This document shows, piece after piece, positions 6,968 to 15,721 of a stretch of 41,265 nucleotides of DNA (positions are counted from its first letter, which is position 1; the number at the start of each line of letters is the position of its first letter). Made by a program: the position numbers and the translations under genes. The DNA comes from JAFALX01 sp050734185 (GTDB lineage: Bacteria > Chloroflexota > Dormibacteria > Aeolococcales > Aeolococcaceae), in NCBI GenBank assembly GCA_050734185.1, contig JBOHUE010000131.1:1-41265 (forward strand). The letters are read 5' to 3'. The notes under the pieces are model-generated. The model saw nothing but the letters and a program-made list of their open reading frames with translations. It ran no database searches and was not told the DNA's origin.

Positions 6968-9837
6968 GGGTCGAGCGGCTCGAGGTCGCGGGCTTCGGGA
7001 GCCTCAGGGAGGTCACGGTCGACTTCCATCCAAACCTCACCGTCGTTTTGGGCGACAACGAGTCGGGCAAGTCCACGCTGCACCGGGCGATTCGCGCGGC
7101 GCTGTACGGCATGGACGCGGGCGGCCAGGGCCGCCCGGTGGATAGGAGTGACTGGGCGCGGTGGGCCCCGTGGCGCCAGGGGCTATACGGCGTTGCCCTC
7201 ACGTATCAGCTCGCCGACGGCCGGCGCATTCGCGTCGCGCGGCGCCTGGACCTGCGCGAACAGCCGGTCCAGGTGCTCGAGATGGGCGGCTCCGAGCTCA
7301 CCGACGAGCTTCGCCGCGGGCGCAGCGTGAGCCCCGGCAGATTCCATCTCGGTCTCGACGAGGCGGTGTTCGCCGCCACGGCGTGGCTCGGCGACGATGC
7401 ACTGGGCATCACCGCTGCCGACGGGCCCGGTGGTCGCGTGAAGGAGCTGCAGCAGGCGATTGAGCGCATGGCCGACACCGGCAGCGCCGCGACCGCGGCC
7501 GAGGCGCTCCGCCGTCTGAATGACGTGCAGCAGCGTGTCGGCACCGAGAAGCGGGCCGGCAGCCAGCTCGGCGCCGCGACCATCCGCCTGCGCGACCTCT
7601 CGCTCCGGCTCGACGAGGCCTCGCGGCAGGCGAACGCCGTGTCCTCGGAGCGGCAGCGGCTTCAGGACCTCGAGACGCAGGCGGCCGAGGCAGCCGAGCG
7701 CCGCCTCGACGCCGAGAAGCGCTGGCTGCGGGGACGCCTCGGCGACATCGAGTCACGTCTCGAGCAGGCGACCACCGCGCAGCAGGAGCTCGCAGAGCTT
7801 GCGGCGACCGTCGACGAGACTTCGCGGTTCGCGGAGTTCCCGCTCGAGCTCGAGGAGCAGGCGATCCGTCTCGGCGGCGAGCTGAACCACGCGGCGGCCG
7901 CGTCGACCGAGTCCACCGAGCGGTGGCAGGCGGCGCAGGCATCGCTCGACACGGTCGTCCGCCGCAGGTCTGAGATAGCTGCAGGGCTGGTCGCCGTCGA
8001 CTCGACGCCTCGGGTGGATGCCGAGGCGATCGGCGGCGCGGCACGCCTCGAGGGGGAGGTGGCAGCGCTCGATGCCGCGTTGGCCGCGACCCGTGCCGAT
8101 GCGGGCGCGGACTCGCGCATCGAGGCGCTGCGCCGCGAGATCGCCGGGACCGGGCTCAGCTCGATCCCACCGGACTCCGTCCCGGCCATTGCGGCGTTGC
8201 TACGCGACGGTGGCGGGACCGGCTGGCGCTGGCGTTCCTGGTGGACCGCAGCGGCAGCGGCTGTTCTCGTGTTCGGCGGCGCCGCAGGCGGTGCTCTTGC
8301 CATCGGCCACCACCTCGTCCCGGCGCTCGTCGCCGCCGGTGTCGGCGTGTTCGTTGCCATTGGGCTGGCCTACATGGGCCACATGCAGGGCACGAACTCC
8401 TCGCCGGCCGCCGGGCGTCTGCGCGATTTTGGGCGCGGCCTGGGACTCGACGACGCATCGCTCGAGCAGCTCGCCCGGCGATTGCCGACACTCGCGGCGC
8501 TGCAGGCTGCGCTGTACCGGGAGGAGGCGCGCGTCGAGAGCCGGAAGGCTGAGTCGGCTGCACTGCAGGCGACCGCCGCCGCCCTCGCCGAGCGCTGCGC
8601 GGCACTGGCCGCGGCGGCAGACGGCAGCGATCCAGAGCCGGTCCGCGCCGGAACGACGGAGGCGCTGCTGCGCCAGGCAAAGGCGACGCTGTCCGGCGTC
8701 ACCGAGCTCGGCCGCCTCCACGACCGGCGTCGCGAGCTCGAGGAGGAGGACCGCACCCTCGAGGCGAAGGAGCATGGCCTTCAGGCGCTGGAGAGCGCGG
8801 CCAAGCGTCAGAGCGAGACGGTCGTCGGCATGGAGCGACGGCTCGTACAGATGCTTGCCGGCGCCGGCATGACGCCCGGCGACAGCCCGGCAGCGTCAGT
8901 GAAGGCGCTGCGCGAAGCGGCCGAGACCCGCCGGCGTCACCAGGCGGCAATGTCCGCGCTCAACGAGGTGCAGCGCCGGGTGTGGGCGATCGGCAAAGAG
9001 GACGACCTGCGCAGGCTGCTGCAGCAACTCTGGGAGGAGTTGATGCGGCGCGGCGACGACGACACAGAAGGCAAGCGCGCGCCGCTCGGACCGGCGGAGC
9101 TGCAGGAGCTCGAGCGGCAGGCCGAGCACGCGCGGCAGACGGCGACCGCCTCCGGCGAGCAGGCGCGCGATCTGCGAGCGCGGCTCCTCGTCGTGCTGGA
9201 GACGCTGCCGGACATCGCGGACCTCGAGGACGAGCGCGCGGCGGCCGCCGCCGAGCGTGAGCAGGCGCTGCACCGCCGCGATTCGATCGCGCTCGCCGTT
9301 CATCTGCTCGAGCAGGCCTCGCGACGAACCCACCGCGACCTTGCGCCGCAGCTCGCGGAGAGCATCGCGTCGCGGCTGTCGCTGCTGACCGACGCGCGCT
9401 ACCGAGAGGTCAACGTCGACACCGAGCACTTCGCAGTCTCACTGCTCACCGACGACCGCCCCGACATGCTCCCGCTCGAGCACGCGTCGCACGGCACGCG
9501 AGACCAGGTCTCACTGCTGTTGCGGCTAGCTCTGGCAGAAACGCTCAGCGCGGGCATCGAACCGGTGCCCTTGATGCTCGACGAGCCGCTGCTCACCGCC
9601 GATCCGCGCCGCCGCGGCGCGATGCTGCGCTTCGTGCACCAGCTCTCCGCCACGCAGCAGGTGGTGCTCACCGCCGCCGACCCGCGTGTCGTGACGCTGC
9701 TGCGCGAAATCGCGGGCGAGGCGGCCATGTCCGTCGTGCAGCTGGGCGATGCTGAACCGATCATCGAAACGACCGGTCAAAAGACCCGCCGCGTACGCGT
9801 CCTCGCCGGAGATCTGATCCGCTCATCAGCCGGGTAG
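6964..9837 (+). CDS. YhaN/SbcC-like AAA ATPase with coiled coils and two central TM helices
   Basis: 957 residues, overlapping the nuclease stop by ATGA. The N-terminus holds the Rad50/SbcC-type Walker A (GDNESGKST, residues 30-38) after a typical VERLEVAGFGSL start. Long Ala/Arg/Glu/Leu-rich coiled coils follow (about 160-400 and 480-800). Near 840-860 there is an ABC-like signature region (HASHGTRDQVSLLLRLALAE), and the Walker B is LMLDEPLLTAD with D873-E874. A hydrophobic hairpin at about 422-472 (WWTAAAAAVLVFGG..., then ALVAAGVGVFVAIGLAYMG) predicts two membrane helices in the middle, where SbcC would have its zinc hook; no CxxC hook is seen. YhaN-type proteins share this layout. With the nuclease it probably forms a membrane-tethered end-processing complex. 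Confidence 0.88.
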   Translation: MRVERLEVAGFGSLREVTVDFHPNLTVVLGDNESGKSTLHRAIRAALYGMDAGGQGRPVDRSDWARWAPWRQGLYGVALTYQLADGRRIRVARRLDLREQPVQVLEMGGSELTDELRRGRSVSPGRFHLGLDEAVFAATAWLGDDALGITAADGPGGRVKELQQAIERMADTGSAATAAEALRRLNDVQQRVGTEKRAGSQLGAATIRLRDLSLRLDEASRQANAVSSERQRLQDLETQAAEAAERRLDAEKRWLRGRLGDIESRLEQATTAQQELAELAATVDETSRFAEFPLELEEQAIRLGGELNHAAAASTESTERWQAAQASLDTVVRRRSEIAAGLVAVDSTPRVDAEAIGGAARLEGEVAALDAALAATRADAGADSRIEALRREIAGTGLSSIPPDSVPAIAALLRDGGGTGWRWRSWWTAAAAAVLVFGGAAGGALAIGHHLVPALVAAGVGVFVAIGLAYMGHMQGTNSSPAAGRLRDFGRGLGLDDASLEQLARRLPTLAALQAALYREEARVESRKAESAALQATAAALAERCAALAAAADGSDPEPVRAGTTEALLRQAKATLSGVTELGRLHDRRRELEEEDRTLEAKEHGLQALESAAKRQSETVVGMERRLVQMLAGAGMTPGDSPAASVKALREAAETRRRHQAAMSALNEVQRRVWAIGKEDDLRRLLQQLWEELMRRGDDDTEGKRAPLGPAELQELERQAEHARQTATASGEQARDLRARLLVVLETLPDIADLEDERAAAAAEREQALHRRDSIALAVHLLEQASRRTHRDLAPQLAESIASRLSLLTDARYREVNVDTEHFAVSLLTDDRPDMLPLEHASHGTRDQVSLLLRLALAETLSAGIEPVPLMLDEPLLTADPRRRGAMLRFVHQLSATQQVVLTAADPRVVTLLREIAGEAAMSVVQLGDAEPIIETTGQKTRRVRVLAGDLIRSSAG

Positions 9838-9855
9838 GGGGGACCAGCGCCGGCG

Positions 9856-11061
9856 CTACAACAGTCCGGCGATCCGTACCAACCCGGCGAGCTCGGAGAC
9901 GTCGTCGTCCGTGAAGAGCGGGATGCGAGACACCGGCACCTCGCCCAAGCGCTGCAGGCGCGACAGCTGTTTGGCATCGCGCTGCGCGAGCGTGTGGAAC
10001 ATGCGGTAGGTCGCGCCGACGGCGTGCGCCGTGTCCGGCGCAACCTCGTAGCCGAGCTGTTCGGAGAGCCACGAGACGGCTGACGGATCTTCCTCGAGCA
10101 TCGTCGCCACCTGCGCGGCGCCCTGATCGCGGAGCTGGTCGGGCAGGATGCGGTTGACGACGATGCCGCGCAGCGGCATCGAGAACTCGCGCAGCTTGGT
10201 GCAGAAGAACTCGGCCTCCGCGAAGGGCGCGGGTTCCAGTGACGTGACCACCACGAATCCCACCGCGGGGCTGCGCAGCAAACGGTAGACGTCACGCGCG
10301 CGCTTCTGCACGCCGCCGTAGAGCTGCTGCAGCTGCCGCACGAAATCGCCAACTTCGGCGAGAACGTCGCCACCGAGGAGGCGGTCGGCGAGACGCAGGA
10401 ACGGGGCTGCCGCGATGTTCATCGCACGGAGCCCGAGGCCCGACGGCCCGGCCAGCCACGACAGGAGCCGCGCCCCGACGTAGTCGGACAGGCGGTTGGG
10501 CGCCTCGAGAAAGTCGAGTGCGTTGCGCGACGGCGGCGTGTCGACGATGACGCAGTCGTACTCGCCCTCCTGATGCAGCTCGTACAGCGCGTCCATGGCC
10601 GCGTATTCCTGTGAGCCCACGAACGCGTCGCTGATGCGCTGGTAGAAGCGGTTGTTGAGGATCTTCTCGGCTGTCCTGGAATCGGGCGCGAACCGCTCTA
10701 TCAGGCGATCCCACGCGGTTTTCACGTCGAGGACGGCGGCAACGACGTGCCCGCGCGGCGGTAGCCCGGCGGCGCGCAACCGCTGACGCGGGATCTCGAC
10801 AGGATCGGCGCCGAGCCCGCTGATCCCGAGTGCTGTGGCCAGGCGTTTCGCAGGATCGACCGTGAGCACGAGCACGCGCTTGTCGCCTGCAGCGGCCACG
10901 GCCATCGCGAGCGCCGCGCTCACCGTGGTCTTGCCCACGCCGCCGCTGCCCGCGCACACAATCACCTCGAGCTGCTTCAGCCGGGAGCCCATCTGGAAGA
11001 CGGTGATCCCCTTGCGGCCCGCGCCCCGGCGCTCGTGCTCGCGTCGCTCGACCGCGCTCAC
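9856..11061 (-). CDS. ArsA/Get3-family ATPase (downstream partner of a pair)
   Basis: 401 residues from a GTG at 11061 that overlaps the stop of the preceding ATPase gene (GTGA); an ATG at residue 24 is an alternative. The deviant Walker A is GSGGVGKTT (residues 38-46). It is followed by VLVLTVDPAKRLATALG (A' motif) and CVIVDTPPSRNALDFL (switch II), all typical of ArsA/Get3 P-loop ATPases. The metal-binding Cys of arsenite pumps are not evident and no ArsB lies nearby, so arsenite export is unlikely. Actinobacteria carry a two-subunit pair of this kind (for example Rv3679/Rv3680 in Mycobacterium), and this pair most likely belongs to that group. Confidence 0.88.
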   Translation of the reverse strand: MSAVERREHERRGAGRKGITVFQMGSRLKQLEVIVCAGSGGVGKTTVSAALAMAVAAAGDKRVLVLTVDPAKRLATALGISGLGADPVEIPRQRLRAAGLPPRGHVVAAVLDVKTAWDRLIERFAPDSRTAEKILNNRFYQRISDAFVGSQEYAAMDALYELHQEGEYDCVIVDTPPSRNALDFLEAPNRLSDYVGARLLSWLAGPSGLGLRAMNIAAAPFLRLADRLLGGDVLAEVGDFVRQLQQLYGGVQKRARDVYRLLRSPAVGFVVVTSLEPAPFAEAEFFCTKLREFSMPLRGIVVNRILPDQLRDQGAAQVATMLEEDPSAVSWLSEQLGYEVAPDTAHAVGATYRMFHTLAQRDAKQLSRLQRLGEVPVSRIPLFTDDDVSELAGLVRIAGLL

Positions 11062-12014
11062 GCCATCGCCTCCGCAAGCGCGTCGACGACGAGCCGTGTC
11101 GTCGCGAGTCCCGGGCGAGCCACCGCGAGCGGCACCTCCACCACCGGGAACTGCAGTCCGCTCCGCAGCTCGCGCTCGCGCACGCGGCCTGTCTCATAGA
11201 GGCTCGCCGCGATGTCCACGGCAACCGTGAGCGGTTCGGGCGACCCGCCGAAGCGCGCCACGACCGCATCGCGGTGCTGCGGATCGGTGAGATCGGAGGC
11301 GAGCCGGCGCTGCGCCGGTGTGACGGGCATCGTGAGCATGCGGTTGAGCAGGCATGCGTCGACCGCGATGCCGGCGTCGTCGCGCAGGGTCGTCGCCAGC
11401 TCGATCGCCTCCACCACGGCCATCTCCTCTGGCAGCGCGCAGAGCACCACGGTGCTGCGCTCGTGGTCGCGCACCATCTGGTCGATCCACTCCACCTGAG
11501 TGCGAATCAGGCCACCACGCACGAGGGTGAGCATGTTGTGCGCCGCTGTGAGGTGCGCAATCAGCTGTCCACTTGCCGCGCTGTCGACGACGATCAGGTC
11601 CCACATCGGCTTGCCGTTGTCCTGCCGGCGCTTCTGCTCGTAGGCGATCTTGCCGACGACGAGCATGTCGCGGGGCCCCGGGACCCCGGTCGCGATGAAA
11701 TCGAAGACATGCGCGAGCGGTGTCAGGCGCGCGAAGCGCGGGACCTTGAAGTAGAGGTTGAGGTACTCCTGAAACGACTCCTCGGGCTGCAGGCGCAGCG
11801 ACGAGACGCGCGGCTGCACCATGTGCGGCTGGAACCCCACCGGGTGTGAACCGAGCGCGGCTGCGAGGTCACCCTTGGCGTCGACGTCCACCGTCAGCAC
11901 CCGCTTGCCCGCGCGCGCCGCGAGCATCGCCAGCGCGGCGGCAATCGTGCTCTTGCCCGTCCCGCCCTTGCCGCCGACAAAGATGACGCGGCGGCGCAGC
12001 AGGCGTCCGAGCAG
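11058..12014 (-). CDS. ArsA/Get3-family ATPase (upstream partner), probable CTG start
   Basis: About 318 residues. The Walker A is GGKGGTGKST, followed by VLTVDVDAKGDLAAALG and a switch-like region WDLIVVDSAASGQL. The reading frame upstream of the Walker A has no ATG, GTG or TTG; the first such codon (ATG 11927) lies after the P-loop. The best start is a CTG at 12014, 7 nt after AGGGGG, giving a short leader LLGRLLRRR before the first beta strand. It begins 25 nt after the peroxiredoxin stop and overlaps the second ATPase by 4 bp, so the three genes form one operon. The non-standard start is an inference; a sequencing error is the main alternative. Confidence 0.8.
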   Translation of the reverse strand: MLGRLLRRRVIFVGGKGGTGKSTIAAALAMLAARAGKRVLTVDVDAKGDLAAALGSHPVGFQPHMVQPRVSSLRLQPEESFQEYLNLYFKVPRFARLTPLAHVFDFIATGVPGPRDMLVVGKIAYEQKRRQDNGKPMWDLIVVDSAASGQLIAHLTAAHNMLTLVRGGLIRTQVEWIDQMVRDHERSTVVLCALPEEMAVVEAIELATTLRDDAGIAVDACLLNRMLTMPVTPAQRRLASDLTDPQHRDAVVARFGGSPEPLTVAVDIAASLYETGRVRERELRSGLQFPVVEVPLAVARPGLATTRLVVDALAEAMA

Positions 12015-12039
12015 CCCCGCACCCCCTGTGGCGGTGCGG

Positions 12040-12501
12040 CTACGCGCTGCCGGCGACAGCCTCGAGCACCTCGGCGGCGTGTCCTGGCGCCTTGACGCTG
12101 CGCCACTCGCGGATCACGCTGCCGTCGGGACCGACCAGGAACGTGCTGCGCTGGACTCCCATGTATGTGCGCCCCATGAACTTCTTCTCGACCCACAGGC
12201 CGAGAGCGCCGATCAGGACATGGTCGGGGTCGCTCACGAGCGGGACGCCCAACGAGCACTTGGTGATGAATTTCTCGTGACTGCGCTCAGAGTCGGGCGA
12301 CACGCCGTACACGGCGACGTCGTGATCCTGGAACTGCGGGTACAGCTGGGTGAACTCACGCCCTTCGAGCGTGCAGCCCGGCGTGTCGTCCCTGGGATAG
12401 AAGTAGAGGACGGTATGGCGCCCCTTCAGCTCGTCGTTGCTGAGGTGGCCGCCGCCACTCGTCGCAAGGTCGAACTGCGGTAGCGCACCGCGCTCTGCCA
12501 T
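12040..12501 (-). CDS. bcp: Thiol peroxidase of the Bcp/PrxQ family
   Basis: 153 residues, start ATG 12501 with GAGGAG 9 nt upstream. The protein reduces peroxides using thioredoxin-type donors in the cytoplasm. The PrxQ active site VLYFYPRDDTPGCTLEGREF is present, with the peroxidatic Cys in TPGCT. A second Cys five residues later, as in two-Cys PrxQ, is absent; another Cys occurs in FITKCSLGVPLVSD, near where the alternative resolving Cys lies in some family members. The motif MGVQRSTFLVGPDG is also typical. It lies upstream of the two ArsA-like ATPases and is divergent from a small membrane-protein gene. Confidence 0.92.
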   Translation of the reverse strand: MAERGALPQFDLATSGGGHLSNDELKGRHTVLYFYPRDDTPGCTLEGREFTQLYPQFQDHDVAVYGVSPDSERSHEKFITKCSLGVPLVSDPDHVLIGALGLWVEKKFMGRTYMGVQRSTFLVGPDGSVIREWRSVKAPGHAAEVLEAVAGSA

Positions 12502-12571
12502 TCGTTTCAGCTCCTCGCCGATGTTCCCGACCCAACCCCGCGCTCAAGTCTAGGCAACGGACGCCCGTCCC

Positions 12572-12577
12572 TATACT
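12572..12577 (+). promoter_or_regulatory. -10 hexamer TATACT of the 12586 gene (leaderless layout)
   Basis: TATACT lies 8 nt before the ATG at 12586, so transcription should begin at or next to the start codon. No Shine-Dalgarno is visible. The same arrangement recurs before dxs, the GT87 gene, the DUF222 gene and the ferredoxin gene. Confidence 0.6.
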
Positions 12578-12585
12578 CGATCGCG

Positions 12586-12948
12586 ATGTCCGTGACCGAG
12601 CAGCCGCCCGCCAATGCGGCTCGCATCAGTCCGATCCCTGTCCTGCTCCGCTTCATCTCCTGCGGTCTGCTGGCGCTGGCGTTCGGCATCATCTGGCGCG
12701 TCACGCTGGCGCCCCCACGCGTCGGCCTGGGCAGCGCCTTCGCCGGCATCTTCTTTCTGCTGCTCGGGTTCATCATCGGCGGCGTTGCGTGGTACCTCCG
12801 CGACGCGCGGCTGCGAATGCGCGCCCCTGAGCGCATCCCCGACGAGCGACTCGTCTTCTCGTTCGTGGTCTTCGCGATGATGCCGTTCGCCGTCCTCGTC
12901 GTTGTCGGCGCGGTGTGGCTGCTTGCGTTCATCATCGGCGCCAGCTGA
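12586..12948 (+). CDS. Small integral membrane protein of unknown function
   Basis: 120 residues with three predicted TM helices: about 18-38 (PVLLRFISCGLLALAFGII), 48-69 (GLGSAFAGIFFLLLGFIIGG) and 88-116 (LVFSFVVFAMMPFAVLVVVG). Between helices two and three is a charged loop (RDARLRMRAPERIPDER), probably cytoplasmic. No family is recognised. It is transcribed alone, divergent from the peroxiredoxin gene and convergent with the SirB1-like gene. Coding status is supported by the membrane pattern, the end just before the next gene and a good -10 hexamer. Confidence 0.75.
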   Translation: MSVTEQPPANAARISPIPVLLRFISCGLLALAFGIIWRVTLAPPRVGLGSAFAGIFFLLLGFIIGGVAWYLRDARLRMRAPERIPDERLVFSFVVFAMMPFAVLVVVGAVWLLAFIIGAS

Positions 12949-12958
12949 CGCTGCGGCG

Positions 12959-13765
12959 TCAGTTCATGAAGGCGCGGAGGCGGCCGGCGACCTCCTCGAG
13001 GCTCGCGTGGTCGCGGGCGTCCTCCGGCGTGCTGTCGAGGTAGTACCGGATGTCGGCGAGTGCGTCGCTGGATCGGCCGAGGCGCCAGAGGAGCAACCCG
13101 CGGTCGCGGCGCTCGAGCGGATCGTCGGGAAGCAGATCGACGCAACGATCGGCGGCCTGCAGCGCCAGCGGCCACTCCTCGCGGCACGTGTAGCAGCCGC
13201 GCAGGTTTCGCGACATTCGCACGAGCATGTCGCAGGTGCTCGCCGTCGCCAGCCAGGAGGGGTCCAGCTGCGGCAACGGCGCGCCCGTCGCCGCTGACGC
13301 CAGGTTGCGCGTGCTGTCGTCGTCGAGCGGCTCGCCGTCTGCCGTCGTATCGAAGAGCAGGCTCCTCACGCGCACAAGGAAGTGCCCCGGCATGTTGACG
13401 CCCTCGATCGGGATCTCCGCACGCCGCCCGACGGCGATCCATATTGCGGAGCACGCGATCGGGATTCCGGCGCCGCTCTCGAGCACGGTGTGCAGGTAGT
13501 GCGCGCGTGGATCACCGCCGCCGGCACCGCGGAGCCGCAGCCGGTCGCGCAGGAGCGTCGCGACGAGCGGCGCGTCCTGCGGGCTGCATCCGTGGATCCC
13601 GCACCGCGTCCGCAGCTCGCCGGCGAGCTCGTCGATGCGCTCGAGCCAGGGCGCCGGCTCAACGCCGGGGCAATCCTCGGCAGCGAGCCAGAGTGCGCCC
13701 TCGGCAACATCACCTCCGCTGCGGGCGATGGCCAGCAGGCCCTCGCGTGCGGATGCCGCTGCCAT
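12959..13765 (-). CDS. SirB1-family transglutaminase-fold protein with C-terminal TPR-like helices
   Basis: About 268 residues from the ATG at 13765; no Shine-Dalgarno is visible, and a longer reading frame upstream is antisense to dxs and was discarded. The central segment HYLHTVLESGAGIPIACSAI with NMPGHFLVRV matches the Transglut_core2/SirB1 family (L-x-x-V-L-x-x-R-x-G-I-P-I-x-x and P-G-H-F-L-V-R). The last 90 residues (PLALQAADRCVDLLPDDPLE and DALADIRYYLDSTPEDA) look like TPR helices. The biochemical role of the family is not settled. It is divergent from dxs with about 78 bp between the starts. Confidence 0.8.
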   Translation of the reverse strand: MAAASAREGLLAIARSGGDVAEGALWLAAEDCPGVEPAPWLERIDELAGELRTRCGIHGCSPQDAPLVATLLRDRLRLRGAGGGDPRAHYLHTVLESGAGIPIACSAIWIAVGRRAEIPIEGVNMPGHFLVRVRSLLFDTTADGEPLDDDSTRNLASAATGAPLPQLDPSWLATASTCDMLVRMSRNLRGCYTCREEWPLALQAADRCVDLLPDDPLERRDRGLLLWRLGRSSDALADIRYYLDSTPEDARDHASLEEVAGRLRAFMN

Positions 13766-13830
13766 GACGGCTACATGATGCCGCTCACGGCAACGAACAC
13801 GCGCTGGCGCGTTGGTGGTCGGGCCGCGAC

Positions 13831-13836
13831 TAGACT
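13831..13836 (+). promoter_or_regulatory. -10 hexamer TAGACT of dxs (leaderless layout)
   Basis: TAGACT lies 7 nt before the ATG of dxs at 13844, which would place the transcription start at the start codon. No convincing -35 at 17 bp is visible. Confidence 0.5.
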
Positions 13837-13843
13837 GGGTTCC

Positions 13844-15721
13844 ATGCTCCTCGAGGAGATCTCCGGTCCCGAAGACGTCCGGGGGCTCGGGCCCGAGGAC
13901 CTCGAACGGCTCAGCGCCGAGATCCGCGAGTTCCTCGTCAACGCGGTCGCCCGCACGGGGGGCCACCTCGGGCCGAACCTGGGGGTGGTCGAGCTCACGC
14001 TTGCACTGCACCGTGTGTTCGACAGCCCGCGCGACGCGATCGTCTTCGACACAGGTCACCAGGCGTACGTGCACAAGATGATCACGGGCCGGCTGGACCG
14101 GTTCGACACGCTGCGTCAGCTCGGCGGGCTCTCCGGCTATCCGTCGCGCAGCGAGTCCGAGCACGACGTGATGGAGAACTCGCACGCATCGACCGGGCTC
14201 AGCTACGCACTGGGTATCGCCGCAGCCCGGCGGCTCCGGGGCGAGCCGGGCAAGGTCGTGTGCGTCATCGGTGATGGCGCGCTCACGGGCGGCATGGCCT
14301 ACGAGGCGCTGAACAACATCGGGCAGCTCGCGCCCGACTTGATCATCATCCTCAACGACAACGGGCGCAGCTACGCGCCCACGGTCGGCGGTATCGCGGA
14401 GAACCTCGGGCAGCTGCGGCTGTCGCCGAAGTACGAGGCGGCCAAGGACGTCGCCGGCCAGGCGCTGCGCGCGTTGCCCGCGGTGGGTCACTCGGCGTAC
14501 GAGACGGCGCGGCGCATGAAGAACTCGCTCAAGCAGCTGGTGGCGCCGATCTCGCTGTTCGAGACGCTCGGCTTGAAGTACGGCGGCCCCATCGACGGGC
14601 ACGACATCGCCGCCGTTGAGAAGGCGCTGCGCGACGCATCCCGCTACACGGGGCCAGTTGTGGTGCACATTGTCACCAACAAAGGCCACGGCTACGGTCC
14701 CGCTGTTGCTGACAAGCTCGACAAATTCCACGGCGTCTCGAAGTTCGATCCCGACAATGGCCACTTCCCCACGCCGTCACCGACCTGGACCGACGTGTTC
14801 GGCGAGGCGCTCTGCGAGCTCGCATCGCGCGATCCCCGGGTCGTCGCCATCACCGCCGCGATGGCGTCGTCGACCGGGCTGGTTGAGTTCGCCGAGCGAT
14901 TTCCAGACCGCTTCTTCGACGTGGGCATCGCCGAGCAGCACGCGGTGACGTTCGCTGCGGGACTGGCGTTGCGCGGGATGCGTCCCGTCGTGTGCGTCTA
15001 CAGCACTTTCCTGCAGCGCGCGTTCGACCAGATCACCTGCGACGTGGCGTTGCACCGCCTCCCCGTGGTCTTCGTCCTCGACCGTGCCGGCGTCACCGGC
15101 CCCGACGGGCCGTCGCACCACGGAGCGCTCGACCTCGCGTACCTGCGCACGGTGCCCGGCATGACCGTGGCGGCACCGAGCTCACCGGACGATCTGCGCC
15201 ATATGCTCACCGCGGCAATCGAGCTCGGAGCTCCGTTCGCCATCCGGTACCCCAGGGGCCCGGCGCCGCGGGCCGCGGTCGAGACGGTCCAGCCCATCGA
15301 GGTCGGCCGTGGCGCCGTGCTCCGCGAGGGCTCGGATGTGCTCCTGGTCGCGGCGGGCAAGATGGTCGGCGTCTCGCTCGCGGCGGCGGAGCGACTGGCG
15401 ACGCAGGGTGTGTCCGCGACCGTGTTCGACGCGCGTTTCGTCAAGCCGCTCGACCCGGCCATCGCGGATCTGGCCGCGCGCCACCGCGGCGTTGTGACCG
15501 TCGAGGACGGCACCGCCACCGGCGGTCTGGGCAGCGCGGTGTGCGAGCAGCTCGAGGACGCGGGGGTCACCGTCCGCGTCCGTCGTATTGGGCTCCCCGA
15601 TCGTTTCATCGAGCACGGCGACGCCGCCACGCTGCTGGCGGGGTTCGGACTCGACACGGCCGGCGTCGCGGCCGCGGCCGCGGACGTCATGCGCACGGTG
15701 CCGGCAAGCGTCGCTGGCTGA
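13844..15721 (+). CDS. dxs: 1-deoxy-D-xylulose-5-phosphate synthase
   Basis: 625 residues. The enzyme condenses pyruvate and glyceraldehyde 3-phosphate to DXP, the first step of the MEP pathway for isoprenoids, with thiamine diphosphate. The TPP/Mg site is GDGALTGGMAYEALNN (from about residue 143). The catalytic Glu lies in VGIAEQHAVTFAAG (about 362), and the DXS-specific DRAGVTGPDGPSHHG follows at about 413. A transketolase C-terminal domain ends the protein. Length is normal for the family. The start at 13844 gives the usual short N-terminus before the GPEDVRGL and GHLGPNLGVVELTLALH motifs; the longer upstream reading is antisense to the SirB1-like gene. The stop overlaps the next gene. Confidence 0.96.
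   Translation: MLLEEISGPEDVRGLGPEDLERLSAEIREFLVNAVARTGGHLGPNLGVVELTLALHRVFDSPRDAIVFDTGHQAYVHKMITGRLDRFDTLRQLGGLSGYPSRSESEHDVMENSHASTGLSYALGIAAARRLRGEPGKVVCVIGDGALTGGMAYEALNNIGQLAPDLIIILNDNGRSYAPTVGGIAENLGQLRLSPKYEAAKDVAGQALRALPAVGHSAYETARRMKNSLKQLVAPISLFETLGLKYGGPIDGHDIAAVEKALRDASRYTGPVVVHIVTNKGHGYGPAVADKLDKFHGVSKFDPDNGHFPTPSPTWTDVFGEALCELASRDPRVVAITAAMASSTGLVEFAERFPDRFFDVGIAEQHAVTFAAGLALRGMRPVVCVYSTFLQRAFDQITCDVALHRLPVVFVLDRAGVTGPDGPSHHGALDLAYLRTVPGMTVAAPSSPDDLRHMLTAAIELGAPFAIRYPRGPAPRAAVETVQPIEVGRGAVLREGSDVLLVAAGKMVGVSLAAAERLATQGVSATVFDARFVKPLDPAIADLAARHRGVVTVEDGTATGGLGSAVCEQLEDAGVTVRVRRIGLPDRFIEHGDAATLLAGFGLDTAGVAAAAADVMRTVPASVAG

Noticed and set aside
9856..12014. Arsenic resistance operon
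   Set aside because: The ArsA-like pair lacks evident metal-binding Cys and has no arsB, arsR or arsC nearby; the layout is that of the actinobacterial Get3-like pair.
12507..13454. A long minus-strand open frame covering the 12586 gene and part of the SirB1-like gene
   Set aside because: The composition is Arg/Ala-rich without family signatures; the membrane protein and SirB1-like frames are clearly coding.
13382..13843. A long in-frame upstream extension of dxs
   Set aside because: The extra 154 residues are antisense to the SirB1-like gene, with low-complexity Arg-rich composition, and no DXS has such an N-terminus.
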